Source of the DNA: Amphiduros pacificus
Taxonomy: Eukaryota > Annelida > Polychaeta > Phyllodocida > Hesionidae
DNA: 64,000 nt
Assembly: GCA_949316495.1 (NCBI GenBank)
Contig: OX439008.1
Span: forward strand, 5,787,001-5,851,000
Reading direction: 5' to 3'
Part shown: piece after piece, positions 60,833 to 64,000 of the stretch
Position numbering within the stretch: the stretch's first letter is position 1
Layout: every line of letters begins with the position of its first letter
Translations under genes and position numbers: made by a program
Notes under the pieces: model-generated
Database searches by the model: none
Seen by the model: only the letters and a program-made list of their open reading frames with translations
Told to the model about the DNA's origin: nothing

Positions 60833-63353
60833 CCTGCAAAATATAGATAAGAAATATTGTGACTATAATATATATATATATACATATGTATGATTGGTTC
60901 TCTCTAACCCCTTACGGAGGGGAAGGATATCAACGCCCACCACTGGCAACAGGAAGGACGTTCATGTCCCCATTGTCCTGGGTTAAAGGGATTAGGCACC
61001 AAAAAAAACGTTTAAAATTCACATCTTGGTGATAAATGTTGTTGTCTGTTATGTCTATAACCTTTTTGAAAAATGCATCCCCATCATTGTCTGTAAAATC
61101 TATTTGAACAAGACCCTAACATATAGGCCCCTAATGAAAGCACACTCATTTCTTGGCGTCATTTTTATGTGGAGTGTCATCATAGAGGCACTGAAAGGTA
61201 AAATGGTGTCATAAGAGTATGGCAATATGCTTATGACGTCATGAAATGTATTGTCCTTTGAATAGTAACAGAATGACGTCAAATAGTGCTACCCTACTTT
61301 GAGCCTCAAATGAGGTCAAACAAAGTTCACGCTACCCGTGTTTACCCGTCACATGCAGGTAGTGCAACTGCTATGTCTCATAGCAACATATCTTATTACT
61401 TTATTATAATTTCAATGTGTCATGATGTTCATATGTGGCTAAGCTTTCAATACCCCAAATTGTAGAATTGATGCTTAATATCTTTAATAACGTCATTTTG
61501 TGACATTCCCTTGAGCAGCAACTTGTTACAATGTAGTCATGATTATGATGTCAGACTGATTGGATCATGAACTTTTGACCTCGGCACATTGAGCATATTA
61601 AATAATTATGGTTATCAATTTTAACAAATTAGTATGTAGATACACTAGTCCAGAAAAAAATGGTTATTCCTGCCAATCAACAAAATTTAGTTAGGCTCCT
61701 CCGGTGTTAGGCGTTAATAAGTGAAACTGAAAATTGCAATGATGTGTCAAGAATTCTCATCTGTTAATGCCCATAGAATATGGATAATTTCATAAGTCAC
61801 AGTTTTACATGACATCAATTAGTGATTTGGCAATTTTTATCAGGCAGATACAGATAACAATCATATAACCACTCAATATCCTGGTAAATTTTCAGCATGG
61901 ATTCAGGACAGGCCACTCGTGTGAAACTCAGTTAATCACAACCTTACAGGATATACTCAAGGCTAGAAATGATGGACAAAATGTTGACATACTCATTCTC
62001 GATTTTAGTAAAGCCTTTGACACAGTCTGCCATGAGCGGCTAAATCACAAGCTTGAGCATTATGGAATCTCAGGGCAGGTTGGCTTATGGATAAAAAACT
62101 GGCTTACGAACCGTGAACAGAGGGTAGTTATTGATGGTGATGAATCTGACTCTGTCCATGTTAAATCTGGTGTGCCACAGGGTACAATACTTGGACCAAT
62201 ACTATTCCTACTCCACATTAATGACATTGGAGAGAAGCTAAAACATTCAAACATAAGGCTCTTTGCTGATGACAGCCTTCTATAGAATAGTTGAAGGTGA
62301 TGACGATGCAGCAAAACTGCAAGAGGACCTAAATATGCTGGAGGAATGGTCAAATGAGTGGCAAATGGACTTCAGTGCTCAGAAATGCTACACCCTGAGC
62401 AGCAAGAAACAAAATCAAGCTATTGACACAAGAAAATATACATTAAATGGTCACATCTTGCAACATGTTGAACATCATCCCTACTTTGGTGTCGAACTCC
62501 AAACTGACATGAAATGTGATGAGCATATTAACAACATCGTCTGCAAAGCAAATCAAGTACTGGGATTTGTAAGAAGGAATTTCAACATGTGCCCAGGAAA
62601 TATCAAAGAGGCTGCCTACACTGCACTTGTGCGCCCTCACTTAGAATATGCATCAAGTGTATGGGACCCTTATCTCAAGAAAGACATAGACCGCATAGAA
62701 TCAGTTCAAAGACAAGCTGCTAGATTTGTGGCTGGCAACTGGAAGAGAGAACCAGGCACAGCAACAAAAATCCTGGAAGACTTAAAATGGGATTCACTGG
62801 CATGAAGAAGGACCCAGAGGCTGGTTTTATTATACAAGGCAATAAATGATGAAATAGCTTTGAAACTTCCCAAACATGTCAAAATGAAATCAGCTCCGAC
62901 ACGGAAAAACCATGGAATTTGCTATATCGAAATGGCGACAAGCTGCAACCCTTATATTATAAATATAGCTATTTTCCAAGGACAGTGACTGACTGGAATA
63001 ATCTTCCCCCTAATTTGGAACCAGGTAGCTAGGCATCCTTCAGAAACTCCCTAGCCGGAGGAGTATAAAGGTTGGCGACTAGCAGCTGGTGTGCACCTTG
63101 CACTCTCGACGGGATGCCAATTGGTTTTGCCGAGTAAACTTATAGATGTAGATGTAGATGTAGAGAGAGTTCCTTTGCATGTTTGACACTGAGAAAAAGT
63201 TGTTTTTGTTCGAACTGGGAAGTGAGATATTTTCGTGTATTTTACTATCAGTTATTCTATTTATGATTATTCATTTTGCATGAAGAAATTAAATAAATCC
63301 TTGCTACTTACAGCATAAGTTTTGTCTTCGTCGTTGCTAAAACAACAACCCAT
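49376..63353 (-). CDS. LAMTOR1: LAMTOR1 (p18), lysosomal anchor of Ragulator, six exons
   Basis: Coding exons are 63353-63312, 57467-57388, 57202-57122, 56938-56861, 51343-51217 and 49468-49376. Their lengths (42, 80, 81, 78, 127 and 93) sum to 501 bp, 166 residues plus stop. All have consensus GT/AG sites and closing phases (0, 2, 2, 2, 0). The protein starts MGCC, giving an N-myristoylation Gly and palmitoylation Cys. Conserved blocks follow: [34 protein letters not shown] and C-terminal [11 protein letters not shown], as in human LAMTOR1 (161 residues). In known animals LAMTOR1 wraps around LAMTOR2-5 on the lysosome surface, docks Rag GTPases and supports mTORC1 activation. The middle ([17 protein letters not shown]) is the least conserved part. 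The gene is stretched to 14 kb by intronic repeats. Confidence 0.96.
49651..49966 (-). mobile_element. tRNA-derived SINE, family 1, with clear target duplication
   Basis: 316 bp, flanked by AATTTTACAGA at 49640-49650 and 49967-49977. It lies in the last LAMTOR1 intron. The duplication defines the true ends of the family: GGCC at the head and (TTTG)n-complement at the tail. Confidence 0.93.
49978..51216. other. LAMTOR1 intron 5, remaining part
   Basis: Apart from the SINE just before it, no repeat or exon was recognised in this 1.2 kb. Confidence 0.4.
51217..51343 (-). CDS. LAMTOR1: LAMTOR1 exon 5
   Basis: [19 protein letters not shown], then [20 protein letters not shown], then DIQF, phase 2 in and 0 out. 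It keeps the Y-S-T-(R/K)-L entry and the DIQ/DLQ exit of the family, with a freely evolving Pro-rich middle. Confidence 0.92.
51470..54250. mobile_element. TIR-bounded repeat array, copy 1 (LAMTOR1 intron 4)
   Basis: Ends ACCCTCAGCCCTGG and CAGGGGCTGAGGGT form a terminal inverted repeat. The interior is about 17 tandem units of ~148 bp with TGACCTTGAAAA(G/A)TAGGT, AGGTCTTCACCAGATGCTTA, AAAGCTGCCATCATT and GTTCTTGAGTTAT. A (CATA)n run (54146-54196) and a subterminal hairpin precede the right end. No ORF. It looks like a non-autonomous DNA element with an internally expanding array. Confidence 0.75.
54334..56530. mobile_element. TIR-bounded repeat array, copy 2
   Basis: Same element with identical first ~300 bp and identical right end, about 13 internal units. 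It lies 2864 bp downstream of copy 1 together with the same short flank (ACATAGGCATCAGAGATGCA). It is therefore a tandem duplication of element plus flank, followed by changes in unit number. Confidence 0.8.
56531..56735. repeat. 59-bp tandem repeat, 3.5 copies
   Basis: AAAAAGGGACTTCTTAGAGG, TACAGAACAGGCATGCTTGC and TGATAAAAAGTAGATATGT repeat at 56531, 56590, 56649 and 56708. A single copy links the two TIR-bounded arrays at 54251-54310, so this unit is the duplication flank, further multiplied. Confidence 0.9.
56861..56938 (-). CDS. LAMTOR1: LAMTOR1 exon 4
   Basis: [19 protein letters not shown] then KDRARQY. This is the most conserved block, nearly identical to human SNIIDVSAADSQGMEQHEY. 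Confidence 0.96.
57122..57202 (-). CDS. LAMTOR1: LAMTOR1 exon 3
   Basis: [10 protein letters not shown], then [16 protein letters not shown], phase 2 in and out. It corresponds to human DEQALLSSILAKTA, the first Ragulator-wrapping helix. Confidence 0.95.
57388..57467 (-). CDS. LAMTOR1: LAMTOR1 exon 2
   Basis: [20 protein letters not shown] then TRQGRT, ending AG|GTAAGA (phase 2). It contains the short hydrophobic LL step that in human p18 (RKLLLD) acts in lysosomal sorting; this equivalence is inferred from position. Confidence 0.95.
57906..58222 (+). mobile_element. tRNA-derived SINE, family 1, best-preserved copy
   Basis: Plus strand: A box GTGGCACAGTTGGTTAAAGC, B box GTGGGTTCGAACCCCGG, body with CTGAGGCCCGTGCCTAAAGG, and tail GTAAAACCCCAAAACAAAAC. 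Target duplication ACAAGCTTCTTCA lies at 57893-57905 and 58223-58235. Confidence 0.95.
58236..60553. other. LAMTOR1 intron 1, spacer
   Basis: It holds a fragment starting CTGTATTTACTCGAAAATAG at about 58968 that looks like one end of a DNA element, and two poly-C runs at 59359-59373 and 59381-59396. Nothing else was recognised. Confidence 0.45.
60554..60867. mobile_element. Inverted-repeat element with 37-bp arms and a coding-like interior
   Basis: 60554-60590 and 60831-60867 are inverted repeats (36 of 37 bases; ATATTTCTTATCTATATTTT core). Inside lies a frame starting ATG at 60649 ([20 protein letters not shown], then [11 protein letters not shown]) that runs into an (AT)n tract at 60744-60826. 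No target duplication was resolved. Confidence 0.6.
60983..61487 (-). mobile_element. MITE with TTAA-flanked ends, copy 2
   Basis: Reverse-complement relative of 36662-37184, with ends TTAAAGGGATTAGGCACC and GATGCTTAATATCTTTAA. Long shared blocks include CATGACGTCATAAGCATATT and its complement. The two copies differ at many sites, so both are old. Confidence 0.68.
61886..63163 (+). mobile_element. 5'-truncated LINE (CR1/Jockey-type) in LAMTOR1 intron 1
   Basis: It starts inside the reverse transcriptase: [15 protein letters not shown], motif [15 protein letters not shown], then [20 protein letters not shown] and LFADDSLL. It continues to the C-terminal region ([33 protein letters not shown]). 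A one-base frame change lies near 62280, just after the FADD catalytic motif. A TGA interrupts at 62803, and later sequence is more decayed. The 3' end is CCAATTGGTTTTGCCGAGTA followed by a (GATGTA)n tail. It is dead, moderately young, and inserted antisense to LAMTOR1. Confidence 0.88.
63312..63353 (-). CDS. LAMTOR1: LAMTOR1 exon 1: lipid-anchor N terminus
   Basis: [14 protein letters not shown], then donor GCT|GTAAGT, phase 0. Gly2 and Cys3/Cys4 are the expected acylation sites. The start is chosen for the MGCC motif and the AAAATGG context. Confidence 0.95.
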
Positions 63354-63649
63354 TTTGCTAAATTAGACGAAATATTCTTTCAATTTCTATCCTTTTGACA
63401 TGGGTCATGTGACATCTTTAATATCTATAGAATGTTCACACCCATAAACTTAATCTAATTTTTCGGTCAAAATAATTATAAAAATCACAAATTATTTTTC
63501 AAAATATCAAGAAATAATTAATCTGGTTATCGTAATTGAATATTCTAATATTATGGCAAGACTGAAAGCTAAATAAAGTAAATTCCAAACAACATATTGG
63601 AGCAATTTTTCTTGGGACACCGAGAGCAGAAGACACAAGAACAGTTGCA
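63354..63649. promoter_or_regulatory. Putative bidirectional promoter between LAMTOR1 and a divergent gene
   Basis: The two start codons lie 296 bp apart on opposite strands. The region has no TATA box at a convincing place and is not CpG-rich. The proposal rests on spacing alone. Confidence 0.45.
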
Positions 63650-63811
63650 ATGCTCTTGACCACCGGCAAAAACATTATATTGAGACATATAGGACAGTAT
63701 CCCGCCAAGTATTGTCAAAAAAGAAAATTCTATTTATCTCGGAATGTATGTGAATCTATCAAAGACATTTTAAATGCGCATAAAAGCGTTGGGAACAGGA
63801 CCACCGTTAAG
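63650..63811 (+). CDS. Candidate first exon of a divergent gene with a presequence-like N terminus
   Basis: From ATG 63650 the frame reads MLLTTGKNIILRHIGQ, YPAKYCQKRKFYLSRNV, CESIKDILNAHKSVGNR and TTVK, then donor AAG|GTAAGC in phase 0. The first 30 residues have many Lys/Arg, hydrophobic residues and no acidic ones, as in a mitochondrial targeting presequence. The frame is also open upstream of the ATG (from about 63590). I do not recognise the protein, and the next exon lies beyond the window. Confidence 0.5.
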
Positions 63812-64000
63812 GTAAGCGATAATAGGTTTGACAGCTGCTTGTGGTCGGTACTACCTGGTCAAAATAACCGCAATAGCAAGTGGGCAGCGCTATTGAACTG
63901 CCACATTGAACCGCGGTCAAGCTGCTTAATAGGAGGGGGCAGTCATACGGGCACTTTCACACATACAGGGCTTTCACGCCCTGGCAACCCCAATTGGCGT
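63812..64000. other. Intron sequence at the right edge
   Basis: It follows the donor at 63811; nothing recognised before the window ends. Confidence 0.35.

Overview
This window is metazoan nuclear DNA: spliced genes with short exons and long introns, AT-rich intergenic sequence, and a dense load of SINEs, LINEs, MITEs, retroelement fossils and satellites. The repeat style (a tRNA-derived SINE whose tail reads like TGATGTAAAACCCC followed by an A/C-rich tract, arrays rich in TGACCTTGA, a Penelope-like element, a DIRS-type fossil) suggests an aquatic invertebrate, perhaps a mollusc or another lophotrochozoan. The species cannot be fixed from the sequence alone.

Left part (1-17 kb, minus strand): a gene for an extracellular EGF-repeat protein. 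At least 38 near-identical 114-bp phase 1-1 exons, each one complete EGF-like domain, sit in a 300/318-bp tandem array in which exon and intron are homogenised together. The array runs off the left edge. A diverged EGF exon (12324-12428) and a 51-bp hydrophobic exon (16919-16969) lie upstream in matching phase. The intron between these two carries a 3-kb, 26-bp minisatellite.

Middle (17-49 kb): mostly mobile and repeated DNA. It holds several MITE families with readable target duplications, a three-copy family with poly-G ends, a 1157-bp tandem duplication, a perfect 15-bp GC-rich satellite (about 29 copies), a large foldback element, a fossil tyrosine-recombinase fragment abutting a Penelope-like reverse transcriptase ORF (38108-39442), a DIRS-type fossil fragment, a truncated LINE cut by a SINE, and two tRNA-derived SINE families. 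Two well-formed minus-strand exons (24313-24529 and 29698-29834) belong to one or two genes that I do not recognise.

Right part (49-64 kb): a complete six-exon LAMTOR1 gene (Ragulator subunit p18) on the minus strand, encoding 166 residues. Its introns hold two tandem copies of a TIR-bounded array packed with TGACCTTGA/TCAAGGTCA sites, SINEs, MITEs and a dead LINE. About 300 bp upstream of its start codon a plus-strand first exon with a mitochondrial-presequence-like N terminus suggests a bidirectional promoter.

The strongest points are the LAMTOR1 model (all splice phases close) and the EGF exon array. All names of mobile families rest on motifs seen by eye, with no database search.
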